Source: Cymbidium sinense
Taxonomy: Eukaryota; Streptophyta; Magnoliopsida; Asparagales; Orchidaceae
Reading direction: 5' to 3'
Assembly (NCBI GenBank): GCA_021442155.1
Contig: CM038216.1
Location: 91,375,666 to 91,439,665, forward strand
DNA length: 64,000 bases
The position numbers and the translations under genes were made by a program. The notes under the pieces are model-generated. The model worked only from the letters and a program-made list of their open reading frames with translations. It was not told the origin of the DNA and ran no database searches. Below are positions 1-11,185 of the stretch, piece after piece (within the stretch, counting starts at the first letter, position 1; every line of letters begins with the position of its first letter).

Positions 1-389
1 AATTTAATTTTAGTGTTTATTTTTTATTTTATTTTCCTTTTAGGTTTAGGTTTAGGTTTATGTTTTGGTTTTGGTTTTGGATTATGTTTTTATTTTATTT
101 TATTATTTTATTTAATTTTAGTTTAAGTTTTTTTAATTATTTTATTTTTAGATTTTATTTAGTTTAGGTTTAGGTTTTTATCTTTGTACGGTATATGGTT
201 TAGGGATTAGGGTTAGTTTAGGGTTTGTTGTGGGTTTAGGGTTTAAGGTTTTTTTTGGGTTTAGGCTTTAGGGTTTAGGGTATATGTTTTTAAGGTATAG
301 GGTTTAGAGTTTAGGGTTTAGGGGTATTGTGGTTTGGGTTTGGGTTTTAGGTTTAGGGTTCAAGTTTTAGTTTAGGTTTAGGATTTTTG
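1..389. repeat. end of a macrosatellite unit: T-rich then TTTAGGG-like
   Basis: The first ~170 bases are TTTATTTTA/TTTAGG words with almost no C. They then turn into decayed TTTAGGG repeats that run up to the first GRP cassette. The order (T-rich, telomere-like, T-run, cassette) matches the end of the complete long units further right, so this is read as a unit cut by the window edge. No gene is seen. Confidence 0.7.
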
Positions 390-877
390 TTTTTTTAACA
401 GAGAATAAATTCAGATTCAACATTTCTTTTTTTTTTTTGATTTCATCAACCAAGTAACACACCAAGTTTTCTAAGACATAAGCGACAACATAGACAAAAA
501 TATGAGCACGCATAGAGCAAATCAAAAATCCTTGATAAGTAGTACCATCTCTATTGTAATGACATAATTTCATAAGCAGCAGATTGGATGAGTTATTCTT
601 CAATTTCTCCAGTTCCCATCAGATCCACCCTGGCCTCTTAAGTAGTCAGATCCACCATCATATCCTCGATCTCTCCCTCCTCCACCACCACGGTTGTAAC
701 CTCCATTGCTCCTCCCACCTTCATAACCACCACTGCTTCGACCACCACCTCCATATGCACCTCCAGATCCCCCACCACCACTGCGATAACTACAACCTTC
801 GCCTTTTCCTCCATCGCCAGATCTAGACTGAGCCTGGTTGACGGTTGTGTTTTTCTATCAAGGATCTACCCATTCTT
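390..877 (-). pseudogene. GRP retrocopy, cassette 1 (glycine-rich tail still open)
   Basis: Antisense fragment of a plant glycine-rich RNA-binding protein mRNA. Read on the minus strand it starts in the last beta-strand of the RRM (a decayed NG-x-NLDGRNITVNQAQ-type segment), passes through a Gly/Tyr/Arg/Ser tail with GGGG, GGY, GRDRGYDGG and ends ...GNWRN-stop. A 3'UTR of ~200 bases follows, then an A-run (T-run at 391-397). The frame from TTVNQAQ to the stop (848 down to 600) is uninterrupted over 82 codons. The RRM end carries a CAG-to-TAG change and a one-base deletion. There is no start codon, the RRM core is absent and no promoter was seen, so it is a pseudogene. In the family, the protein binds RNA through the RRM and the tail mediates protein and RNA contacts. 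That role is not expected here. Truncation at the 5' end plus the A-run point to LINE-type retroposition. Confidence 0.85.
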
Positions 878-917
878 AGGGTTTAGGGTTTAGGGTATAG
901 GTTTAGGGGTTTTGGTG

Positions 918-988
918 TTTTTTTAATAATGAACAAATTCAAATTTAACATTTTTTCTTTTCAATTTCAACAACCAGGTAACAAACCA
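918..988 (-). pseudogene. GRP cassette stub (3'UTR end only), broken by a 1.7-kb repeat
   Basis: T-run at 918-924, followed by the same 3'UTR end seen in the full cassettes (AACAAATTCA...TCAACCA-GTAAC). Homology stops inside the 3'UTR at about 988, where the dispersed repeat begins. The stub at 34,366-34,430 breaks at the same base, so both derive from one interrupted cassette. Confidence 0.8.
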
Positions 989-2650
989 GGGAAGTGAGGT
1001 AATCCAATGACCTCCTTGGGGCTAGCTAAACCCTTGTGTTCCCGGGATGTCTAGACTATATACCCATTACCATTTAATCTTATATAAATCAATACATGAA
1101 TAGAAGAAAGAGAACTTAACATTCATTCAGTTAAGCTATAAGCACATGCATTTCTTATGTATTTATAGCAAACATCATAAAACATATTACTATTCATTTA
1201 TAAGCTTTTGAAAAATAGATTTAGATTTAATAGTGGTAATAGCCAAGCATATATTAAATTAAATCAACACATGCAAGCCTACATAAAGGTAATCCATTTT
1301 ATTTTACTTGATTTTGAAAAGATGGATGCAAGAACTCAAATGACATAGCAAATTTAACATGATTGGAAAGAGGAAAATCAAATATATGCATGTGATTCAT
1401 TCAACCAAACTAGTTATTAATGACAATCAAATCAAATAAGATTATTTAAAGGAAACCAAAGATTCTTAATTAATTAAGTTTTGGATTTGATTTGATTTAA
1501 AGAGGAGAAGAGAAATCATCACTTACTGTTTTAAACCCATTCCCACATTAGTGATTTGATTTAATTTAAGGAAATGTAATTAAGTTGATTATATGGGTTA
1601 ATAAAGTGTAGAACCCAATGATGAATTAACTAAATAATTATGATCCAACATGATATGCATGGAAACTAAACTTGCAATGATCCTAGAAATAAAAGAGCCT
1701 AATCCAATTGGCTCATGATTAATATTTAATTAGATTAAGGGACTTAAATAATTACTCTTATTTTTGACACATGTGGACTAACCATAATTTCATTAAACTC
1801 CTTTAGGTTATTAAACATCTAAAGATCTTCCCATGATTTAATTAAATTAATGTATGATGTGATTATGATTTCAATTTGATTATTAAATTAATTAGTTAAA
1901 TCTTAATTAATTTCATTTAAAAAAAGAAGAAATGAACTGGAAAGGGGTCCCAACCATATTCTTTAGTTCACTTACTATTGAACAATGATTAATAAACTTA
2001 ATTAACCATTATTCATTCATGGGATTAATTAATCGTTAATTAACTTAAAAGAGTAGTTAAGGTTTAATTAGATAATTTTCTTAATTAAGTGAACAATAAA
2101 TCCCAAGAAAATCATGGGAGGTAAAGGTCATCCTATTAAATTAACTCACAAAATTTAGGATTAATTGCTTAAGTGATTTAAAAGTAATTAAGCTAATTAA
2201 TTTTGTAATTAAACCTTCATTACAGTTCAAAATTAGTTATGATCATTTTTAATTAATTCTCCTCTAAAATACCTTTAAAATGAGTATTTGTTTTTCATTT
2301 TTTAGTTCTTTACAATTTTTCATTATTTTTAGAAGTTTCAACCATTAAAAATAATTAATTAAGCCTAATTAAAGGCTAATCCTATTGACGGACGTGGCGC
2401 ACTTTCCATGTGGCACCGCAGGATTTGCTACTTAAAATTTACCGGACTCGGTGCCTACGTGGCAATGACAGACACACTTTCTCTTCTGTCGGCTGATCTA
2501 AGATTGGATAGCTATGATTAATCCCATTGCTTAATAGGATTAAATCAGATCAATCTAGTGGATCTAATCACGACCATCCATTCCGAACATGTGGAACGGA
2601 TGGTGCTTGATCTAACGTCACAGGAGTTAGGGAGAATGAAGTCTGTCTTC
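989..2650. repeat. dispersed 1.7-kb AT-rich repeat, copy 1
   Basis: Closely matches 34,431-36,225 over its whole length in the same orientation: the start (AAACCAGGG-AGTGAGGTAAT), ...GACCTCCTTGGGGCTA..., TTCCCGGGATGTC, ...CCTCTAAAATACCTTTAAAATGAG, a short GC-richer part near 2,385-2,500 (GTGGCGCACTTTCC), and CGGATGGTGC near the right end. No protein match is recognised. It may be an LTR or the untranslated part of a retroelement, but I could not see TG...CA termini, a primer-binding site or a target duplication. On its right, macrosatellite sequence resumes at the stretch that normally follows a cassette, so it stands in place of the cassette body. Confidence 0.75.
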
Positions 2651-2869
2651 AATTATTAGGTTTTGTGATTTTGGTTTATTTTTTAATTTATTTAGTTACT
2701 TCAGGTTTAGGTTTAAGGTTTAGGTTTTAGTGTTTGTGGTTTAGGTTAAGTAGGTTTAGGTTTTGGTTTTAGGTTTATGCTTGTAGGGTTTAGGGTTTAT
2801 GGTTTTATGGTTTGGGTTTAGGGTTTAGGTAGGGTTTAGTTTAGATTTAGGGTTTATGATTTTTTTTTT
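2651..2869. repeat. telomere-like TTTAGGG block
   Basis: Starts with TTAATTTATTTAGTTAC, a motif that follows several GRP cassettes (also near 21,035, 24,510 and 33,215), then decayed TTTAGGG repeats up to the next unit landmark. No coding capacity. Confidence 0.75.
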
Positions 2870-4544
2870 AAATTAAGTAAATCGGTAGGTTTAGGTTTAT
2901 TTAGTTTAGTTTATATTTAATTTAGTTTAATTTTTTTAAATTTTTTTATTTTAATTTATCTATTTTAGGTTTATTTCTTTTAGTTTAGGTTTTTTATTTT
3001 AGTTTAATTTTTAGGTTTAAGTTTAGGTTTTATTTATTTTAATTGAGTTTTTATTTTATTGTTTAGCTTTAGGTTTTATTTTTTATTTTAGGTTTATGTT
3101 TATTTTTTTTAGGTTAGGTTTTAGGTTTATTTTACATTTTATTTTTTAATTTTAGGTTTATTTATAGTTTATTTTATTTAATTTAGGTTTAGGTTTAGGT
3201 TTTTTTTTAGTTTAGTTTATTTTAGATTTATTTTAGTTTAGGTTTAGGTTTATTTTAGTTTATTTTTATTTCAAGTTTAAGTTTTTTTTTTAGTTTAGGG
3301 TTTAGGTTTTATTTTTTATTTATTTTTTGGTTTATTTTTCAGGTTTAGGTTTTATTTAGCTTTAATTTTTTTATATTTTAAGTTTATTTTATTTTTATTT
3401 TATTTCTATTTTTTTATGTAGGTTTTTTATTCTTCAGTTTATTTTATTTTTTTAGTTTAGTTTAAGATTTTATTTATTTTATTCTAGTTTTTTTTAATTT
3501 TTTATTTTATTTTATTTTTAAGCTTAGGTTTAGGTTTTAGTTTATATTTTATTTTATTATAATTTTGTTTGGTTTGGTTTAAGTTTATTTATTTATTTTA
3601 TTTTTTAGGTTTTATTTAGTTTAGTTTAGCTTTTTTTAGCTTTTGTGGTTTAGGTTTATGGTTTATTAGTTTAGGTTTGGGGTTTATTTGGGTTTGGGGT
3701 TTAGGGTTTAGGGTTTTGGGTATAAGGGTTTTTTTGGTTTAAGGTTTACGGTTTGGGTTTTAGGTTTAGGGTTCAAGTTTTAGTTTAGGGTTTAATGTTT
3801 TTGATTTTTTTTTTAACAAAAACAAATTAAGAATAATCATTTCTTCTATTCGATTTCATCAACCAAGCAACATACTAATTTTTCTAAGACACAAGTGATG
3901 ATAATGATAAAAAAGAGAACCTATAAAGCAAATCAAAAACCCTAGATAATTAGGACTGTCTCTACTATAAAGACATAATTCCATAGATCGATCAATCGCT
4001 CTTCGCTTTCTCAGTCATCAAAACCACCCCGACCACTTGAGTAGAGGGATCCACCATCATATCCCCGATCTCTCCCTCCGATATTGCCACAACTGTAACC
4101 TTCGTCACTCTTCCCGCCTACATAACCACTACTGCTCTGACCACCACCTCCATATCCACTAGCACCTCAAGATCCCCCACCACCACCGTGATAACTGCCG
4201 CCTCCACCTTTGCCTCCACCACCAGATCTAGACTAAGCTTGGTTGATGGTGTTGTTCCTGCCATCAAGGTTCTACCCATTCTTAGGGTTTAGGTTTAGGT
4301 TTAGGTTGATTAGTTTTAGGGTTTAGGTTTAAGGTTTTGGGTGGTGGTTGGGGTTTGGAGTGGTTTAGAGTTTTGGGTTTATGCTTTAGGGAGGATTGTG
4401 GTTTAGGGTTGGGTTTAGGTTTAACATTTTAGGGTTTAGGATTTAGGGTTTAGGTTCTTGGTTTTGGATTTATGCTTGTTTTAGGGAGGTTAGGGTTTAG
4501 GGTTTATGGTGGGTTATGTGGTATTAATTTAGGTTTATTGTTTT
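2870..4544. repeat. macrosatellite unit U1, long form with GRP cassette 2
   Basis: Opens with the landmark AAATTAAGTAAAT right after a T-run, then ATCGGTAGGTTTAGGTTTATTTAG and a ~750-base T-rich part almost without C. TTTAGGG-like repeats follow, then the GRP cassette and telomere-like repeats again. Landmark-to-landmark distance is ~1.68 kb. Confidence 0.8.
3805..4282 (-). pseudogene. GRP retrocopy, cassette 2
   Basis: Same antisense GRP 3' fragment as cassette 1, with T-run 3,805-3,814 marking the poly(A) end. On the minus strand the reading frame is kept through NLDGRN, SRSGGGGKGGGGSY, GYGGGGQSS and GRDRGYDGGS. It contains the shared CAG-to-TAG stop after NG, a second TAG in the NQAQ motif, a TGA in the Gly tail, and a premature TGA near the C terminus. 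A clear pseudogene, but frame conservation is good for its age. Confidence 0.85.
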
Positions 4545-6072
4545 AAATTAAGCAAACCCGATAGGTTTAGTTTATTAATTTAGTTTATATTTAGTTTACT
4601 TTAAAATTTTTATTTTAGTTTATTTTATTTTAGGTTTATTTTAATTTAGGTTTTATTTAGTTTTTAGGTTTAGTTTAGTTTAGTTTGTTTTTAATGAGTT
4701 TTATTTTATTGTTTAGGTTTAGGTTTATTTTATATTTTTAGGTTTATGTTTTATCTTTTAGGTTTAGGTTTATTTTACATTTTATTTTAGTTTGGTTTTA
4801 GGTTTATTTATATATTTTATTTTATTTACTTTAAGTTTAGTTTAGGTTTTTTTAGTTTAGTTTATTTAGGTTTAAGCTTAGGTTTATTTTATTTTTTTTA
4901 TTTGTTAAAGTTTTTTTTAGTTTAGGGTCTGGTTTTTTATTTTTTTAGGTTTTATTTTTTTTGGTTTAGGTTTTATTAAGTTTTAATTTTTTATATTTTA
5001 AGTTTATTTTATTTTTATTTTATTCCTAATTTTTTATGTAGGTTTTTTATTCTTAGGTTTATTTTATTATTTAGTTTAGTTTAGGATTTTATTTATTTTA
5101 TTATATTTTTTTTAAAATTTTTATTTTATTTTATTTTTAAGTTTAGGTTTAGGTTTTAGTTTATATTTTTATTTTATTATAATTTTATTTGGATTGGTTT
5201 AAGTTTATTTATTTATTTATTTTTTAGGTTTAGCTTTTTAGCTTTTTAGGGTTTATTGTTTATGGTTTAGTATTAGTTTAGGGTTTTAAGTTTAGGGTTT
5301 GGGGTTTGGGGTTTAGGGTTTAGGGTTTTAGGTATAAGGGTTTTTTTTGGTTTAGGGTTTAGGGTTTGGGTTTGGGTTTAGGTTTAGGGTTCAAGTTTTA
5401 GTTTAGGGTTTAATGTTTTTGGTTTTTTTTAACAAAAATAAATTAAGAATCATCATTTCTTCTATTCAATTTCATCAACCAAGCAACATACTAATTTTTC
5501 TAAGACACAAACGATGACATTGATAAAAAAAGAGAACCTATAAAGCAAATTAAAAACCCTAGATAACTAGAACCATCTCTACTATAAAGACATAATTCCA
5601 TAAGCTGCAGATCAGATCGATCGTTCTTCAGTTTCTCCAGTTCCCATCAAAACCACCCTGGCCACTCGAGTAGTAGGATCCACCATCATATCCCCGATCT
5701 CTCTCTTCGACATACAATGTAACCTCTCATTCTTCCCACATAACCACTCTTGCTTTCGACCACCACCTCCATATCCACAGCACCTCAAGATCCCCACCAC
5801 CAAATAATTGCCTTCCACCTTCCTCCACGCTTGAGAATAAGCCTGGTTGATGGTTTTGTTCCTGCCATCAAGGTTCTACCCATTCTTAGGGTTTAGGTTT
5901 AGGTTTAGGCTGATTAGTTTTAGGGCTTAGGTTTAGGGTTTGGGGTTTAGGGTTTAGGGTTCAGGGTTTAGAGTTTTTGGGTTTATGCTTTTAGGGTTTA
6001 GGATTAAGGGTTTAGGGTTAGGGTTTAGGGTTTAACATTTTAGGGTTTAGGGTTTAAGGTTTTGTTATTTTT
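4545..6072. repeat. macrosatellite unit U2, long form with GRP cassette 3
   Basis: The landmark is AAATTAAGCAAACCCGATAGG. The T-rich part and the words around 5,035-5,110 (TTATGTAGGTTTTTTATTCTTAGG, ...) are nearly the same as in U1 at 3,412-3,480, so U1 and U2 are recent tandem relatives. Length ~1.53 kb. Confidence 0.8.
5423..5887 (-). pseudogene. GRP retrocopy, cassette 3
   Basis: T-run 5,423-5,430, then 3'UTR, GNWRN-type end and Gly tail read on the minus strand. The tail has lost several short segments compared with cassette 2 (in the CACCACC part and around 5,810-5,835), shifting the frame. The shared TAG after NG is present. A 68-codon minus-strand frame at 5,612-5,818 is a by-product of these shifts. 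Confidence 0.8.
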
Positions 6073-6942
6073 TAATTAAGTAAATCAATAGGCTTAGGTT
6101 GAATTAGTTTATTTTTTATTTATTTTACTTTATTTTATTTTTTATTTTTATTTAGGTTTATTTTATTATTATTATTTTTTTTATTTATCTATTTTAGGTT
6201 TATTTATTTTAGCTTAGGCTTTTTATTTTAGTTTTTTATTTCTTTACGTTTTGGATTATGTTTAGTTTTTAGTTTAGTTTTATTTTTATAATATATATTA
6301 AATTTAGGTTTTATTTTTTATTTTTAGGTTTAGGTTTAGATATTAATTTTAATTTTTAAAGTTTAGGTTTTAGGTTTTTATTTTAGGTTTATTTTTAATT
6401 TTAATTGTTTACTTTATGCTTAGGTTTATTTTTAGTTTATTTTATTTTATTTAGCATAGGTTTAGGTTTAGGTTTAGTTTATTTTAGGTTTAGGTTTAGG
6501 TTTTATTTATTTTAGTTTATTTTATTTTAGTTTAGGTTTATGTTTATTTTATTTTATTTATTTTATTATTATTTTTTGTTTAGTTTATTTTGTTTTGTTT
6601 AGGGTTTAGGATTTATTTTTTATTTATTTTTAAGTTTAATTTTTGGTTTAGGGTTTTATTTATTTTTTATTTTATTTTATTTTATTTTATTTTAGTTTAT
6701 TTATTTTTTATTTTTTAGATTTAGGTTTTGTTATTTTATTTTTTTAGTTTATTTTATTTTATTTTATTTTATTTTTTAGTTTTTAGGTTTATGTTATTTC
6801 TATATATTAGGTTTAGGTTTTTTGTCTTTTGGGTTTTTGGTTTAGGGTTTTAGGTTTAGGGTTTAGGGTTTAAAGGTTTACGGTTTACAGTTTAGTGTTT
6901 TGGGTTAGCTTAGGGTTTAGGGTTTTTTATTTTTTATTTTTT
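6073..6942. repeat. macrosatellite unit U3, short form
   Basis: Landmark AATTAAGTAAATCAATAGG, long T-rich part, then only a short telomere-like end (about 6,830-6,930). No cassette. ~0.87 kb. Confidence 0.7.
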
Positions 6943-8357
6943 AAATTAAGTAAATCGGGATGCTCAAATTTATTTAGTTTATTTTTTATTTTTTATAGTT
7001 TATTTTATTTTTTATTTTTATTTATGTTTACTTTTCTTAGTTTGTTTATTTTAGGTGTATTTATTTTAGTTTAGGTATTTTATTATACTTTATTTTTTAG
7101 GTTTAGGATTTGGTTAAAGTTTAATTTTTAGTTGAGTTTTATTTTTAATTTTATTTTTTTAGGATTAGGTTATATATTTTTTTTTATTTTTAGGTTTAGG
7201 TTTAGGTTTTTATTTTATTTTTTTAATGTTTAGGTTTTAATTTTTTATTTTAGGTTTATTTTTAGGTTTTATTTTTTTGGTTTTGGTTTAGGTTTATTTA
7301 TTTTATTTTATTTTATTTTATTTAGCTTTTGTTAAGCTTTAGGTTTAGTTTATTTTAGGTTTTATTTGTTTTAGTTTAGTTTATTTTAATTTTAGTTTAG
7401 GTTTATTTTATTATTTTATTTTATTTTGTTTATTTTATTTTTATTTTAGGTTTAGGTTTTTCCATAGTTAATATTTTAGGTTTTATTTTTTATTTATTTT
7501 TAGGTTTTATTTTTCATTTAGGTTTTATTTTATTTTATTTTAGGTTTATTTTATGTTTATTTTATTTTTATTTTATGTTGCATTTTTTTGTTATTTAGGT
7601 TTTTAATTCTAAGGTTTTTTTTTTATTTTTTATTATGTTTGGATTTTTATTTATTTTATTTTAGTTTATTTTATTTTTTTTAGGTTTAAGTTTAGGTTTT
7701 ACTTTATGTTTTTTATTTTTTTATTTTATTTTTTTTATTTTTTTTATTAATTTTATTTTTAGATTTTCTTTAGTTTAGGTTTAAGTTTTTAGTATTTTAG
7801 GGTTTAGGGTTTAGGGTTAAGGGTTTAAAGCTTAAGGTTTAGGGTTTGGGTTGTTGGTTTTAGGGTATAGGGATTAGGGGTTAGGGTTTTAGGGTTTATG
7901 GTTTAGTGTTTAGTGTTTAGGGTTTAGGTTTAGGGTTTAGGGTTTTAGGGTTTAGGGTTTAGGGTTTGGGGTTTAAGGTTTAGGGTTTGGGTTGTCAGTT
8001 TTAGGGTTTAGGGATTAGGGGTTAGGGTTTTAGGGTTTATGGTTTAGGGTTTAGTGTTTAGGGTTTTGGGTTTAGGGTTTAGAATTTTAGGGTTTAGGGT
8101 TTAGGGTTTGGGGTTTAGCATTTAGAGTTTAGGTTTGTTAGTTTTAGGGTTTAGGGTTTAGGGTTTAGTTTTTAGGGTTTTAGAATTTAGGGTTTTAAGG
8201 TTTAGGATTTAGGGTTAGGGTTTAGAGTTAAGTTTTAGGGTTTGGGGTTTAGGATTTTTTAGGGTTTATTGTTTATGGTTTAGGGTTTTAGGGTTTAGGG
8301 TTGTAGGTTTTGGGTTTAAGGTTTCAGATTTAGGGTTTATGGTTTTCACTTTTTTTT
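6943..8357. repeat. macrosatellite unit U4, short form with expanded telomere-like end
   Basis: Landmark AAATTAAGTAAATCGGGATG. Contains the sub-landmark GTTGAGTTTTATTTTTA near 7,130. The T-rich part is followed by an expanded TTTAGGG-like block (about 7,790-8,340) that has its own ~142-base periodicity. No cassette. 1.42 kb. Confidence 0.75.
7845..8275. repeat. ~142-base tandem repeats inside telomere-like DNA, about 3 copies
   Basis: The irregular word TTGTTGGTTTTAGGG or a close variant recurs at 7,851, 7,992 and 8,135, with the same order of unusual words between (GGGATTAGGGGTTAGGG, GTTTATGGTTTAG, TTTAGTGTTTAGGG). Copies 1 and 2 are nearly the same and copy 3 is more worn. The spacing shows higher-order amplification of an already degenerate heptamer tract. 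Confidence 0.75.
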
Positions 8358-9390
8358 AAAATAAGTAAACCTGTAGGTTTAGGTTTATTTAGTTTATTTT
8401 TTATTTATTTTAGTTTATTTTTTTATTTTCAATTAGGTTTATTTTTTATTTTTATTTAGTTTAGTTTATTTATTTTAGGTTTATTTATTTTAGTTTATTT
8501 TTTAGGTTTAAGTTTAGGTTTATGTTAATTTTTTAATTGAGTTTTATTTCAATTTTAATTTTAAGGTATAGGATTTATTTTTTATTTTTTGGATTGGGTT
8601 TAGATTTTTATTATATTTTTTAGGTTTAGGTTTTAAGTTTTTATTTTAGGTTTATTTTTAGGTTTTATTTTTTAGTTTAGGTTTAGGGTTATTTTTAGTT
8701 TATTTTATTTTATTTAGTTTACGTTTAGGTTTAGGTTAAGTATATTTTAGGTTTTAGTTTAAGTTCTATTTAAGTTAGTTTAGTTTATTTTAGTTTAGGT
8801 TTAAGTCTATTTTAATTTGTTTATTTTATTTTAATTTAGGTTTACATTTTTTTTAGTTTAGGGTTTAGGTTTTAGTTTTTATTTATTATTTAGTTTTATT
8901 TTTAGGTTTATTTTTTAGGTTTAAGTTTTTATTTAGTTTTTATTTTATGTTATTTTAGGTTTATTTTATTTTATTTTACTTTTAGTTTTTATTTTAGCTA
9001 GGTTTTTTATTATTAGGTTTATTTTATTTTTAGTTTAGTTTAGGATTTTATCTATTTTATTTTATTTTTAACTTTAAGTTTAGCTTTTAGTTTAGGTTTT
9101 TATTTTATATTATTTTTCATTTTATTTAAGTTTAGGTTTTCTTATATATAATTTATTTTTAGGTTTTATTTAGTTTAGGTTTATGTTTATATGTTTTTAT
9201 GATTTAGGGTTTAGGGTTTAAGGTTTTAAGGTTTTAGGGTTTTAGGGTTTAGGTTTTTTAGGGTTTAGGGTTTAGGGTTTAGGGTTAGGGTTTAGGGTTT
9301 AGGGTTTGGGTTTAGTGTTTAGGTTTTAGGGTTTATGGTTTTTAGGGTTTAGAGTTTAAGATTAGCATAGGTTTTAGAGTTTTTTTTGTT
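8358..9390. repeat. macrosatellite unit U5, short form
   Basis: Landmark AAATAAGTAAACCTGTAGG; sub-landmark ATTGAGTTTTATTTC near 8,533; telomere-like end from about 9,190. No cassette or gene. 1.03 kb. Confidence 0.75.
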
Positions 9391-10164
9391 AAATTAAGTA
9401 AACGAGTAGGGTTAGGTTTATTTAGTTTATTTTTTATTTATTTTTGTCTATTTTATTTTTATTTTTTATTTATGTTTATTTTTAATTTTTTTTATATTTA
9501 TGTTTTTTATTCATTAGTTTATTTTCTTATTTTATTTAGGATAGGTTTTTATTTATTTATTCTTAGTTTTTTAAATTTTTTATTTTATTTTATTTTTAGG
9601 TTTAAGTTTAGGTTTTTATTTCATTTTCTTTTATTTTATTTAGGTTTAGGTTTTTTTAAAGTTTTTATTTAGTTTAGGTATTGGTTTTTAGGTTTTTATG
9701 AATTAGGATTTATGATTTAAGGTTGTAGGTTTTAGGGATTAGTGTTTAGGGTTTGGGGTTTAGGGTTTAGGGTTTAGGGTTTTTGAGTTTAGGATTTTAG
9801 GGTTTAGTGTTTAAGGTTTAGGGTTTAGGATTTATGGTTTAAGGGTTTAGGGTTTAGGTTTATAGTTTAGTTTAGGTTATAGGTTTTAGGTTTAGGGTTT
9901 AGGTATAGACTTAGGTTTTATAGTTTGGGTTTTAGGGTTTAGGTTTAGGGTTAGGTTTAGTGTTTAGAGTTTAAGGTTTAGTGTTTAAACTTTAGAGTTT
10001 AGGTGTTTAAGTTTAGAGTTTAGGGTTTAGGGTTTTTAAAGGTTTATGGTTTATGGTTTAATGTTTAGGATTGTAGATTTAGGGTTTAGGGTTTAGAGTT
10101 TAGGGTTTAGGCTTTAGGTTTTAGGGTTTAGGGTTTAGCTTTTAGGGTTTAGGGTTTTTTCTTC
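9391..10164. repeat. macrosatellite unit U6, short form
   Basis: Landmark AAATTAAGTAAACGAGTAGG. The T-rich part is shortened (to about 9,690) and the telomere-like part is long (9,690-10,155). 0.77 kb, the shortest complete unit. A 66-codon Phe/Leu-rich frame on the + strand is low complexity only. Confidence 0.75.
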
Positions 10165-11185
10165 AAATAAAGTAAAATGGTAGGTTTATGTTTATTTAGT
10201 TTATTTTTTTATTTATTTTTGATTATTTTACTTTTTTGTTTTATTTTTTATTTAGTTTAGTTTCTTTATTTTAGGTTTATTTATTTTAGTTTAGGTTTTT
10301 TATTTTAGTTTATTTTTTAGCTTTAGGTTTAAGTTTAAGTTTATTTTTTGGTTGAGTTTTATTTTTATTTTATTTTTAAGGTTTTGGTTTTATTTTTTTA
10401 TTTCTAGGTTTAGGTATTAGTTTTTTTATTTTAGGTTTATTTTTAGGTTTTATTTTATAGTTTAGGTTTAGGTTTATTTTTAGTTTATTTTATTTTAGTT
10501 AGGTTTTTTATTCTTAGCTTTATTTTATTTTTTTAGGGTTTAGGGTTTAGGGTTATTTATTTATGTTTTTTATTCTTAAGTTTAGTTTTATGTTTATTTT
10601 ATTTCTTAGTGTTTTTTATTTTTAGGTTTTTAGGGTTTAGGGTTTATGGTTTTAGGGTTTAAGTTTTTAAGGTTAAGGGTCTAAGGTTAGGGTTTAGTTT
10701 AGGTTTTTATTTTATTTTATTTTTTGTTTTATTTAGGTTTATGTTTTTAAATTATTTTATTTTTAGATTTTATTTAGTTAAGGTTTAGGTTTTAGGTTAT
10801 TTAGGTTATGATTTAGGGTTTATTTATGTTTAGTTTTATTTTAGGGTTTAGGTTTAGGTTTAGGTTTGTTTAGTGTATAGCTTACTTAGGATTTTAGGGT
10901 TTAGGGTTTATGCTTTTGAGGGTTTAGGGTTTAGGGTTAGTTTTATGTTTTAGGGTTAGGGTTTAGGGTTTAGGGTTAGGGTTAGGGTTTAGGGTTTAGG
11001 GTTTAGGGTTTTGGGTTAAGGATTTAGGGCCTATTCAGGGTTAAGTGTTTAGGGTTTAGGGTTTATGATTTAGGGTTTAGGGTTTATGGTTGTAGCTTTA
11101 GGGTTAGTTTTAGGGTTTAGGGTTTAGGGTTTATGATTTAGCATTTAGGGTTAAAGGTTTAGGGTTTATAGTTTTTTTAAAAAAA
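10165..11185. repeat. macrosatellite unit U7, short form
   Basis: Landmark AAATAAAGTAAAATGGTAGG; sub-landmark GGTTGAGTTTTATTTTTA near 10,350. The T-rich and telomere-like parts alternate twice. The heptamer block 10,900-11,160 holds the cleanest short runs of TTTAGGG in this part. 1.02 kb. Confidence 0.75.

Noticed and set aside
367..603. 78-codon minus-strand frame
   Set aside because: It covers the 3'UTR and A-run of GRP cassette 1 in a frame that starts beyond the GRP stop. No domain.
584..826. 80-codon + strand frame rich in His, Leu and Ser
   Set aside because: It is the complement of the Gly-rich GRP tail in cassette 1. The His-rich composition comes from CAC/CAT complements of Gly/Tyr codons.
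989..2650. Calling the 1.7-kb dispersed repeat an LTR
   Set aside because: No TG...CA ends, primer-binding site, polypurine tract or target duplication could be identified, and no third copy lies behind the Tat pol. Kept as an unclassified repeat.
9472..9672. 66-codon Phe/Leu-rich + strand frame, membrane-protein-like
   Set aside because: Low-complexity T-rich repeat of unit U6. The hydrophobicity follows from TTT/TTA codons.
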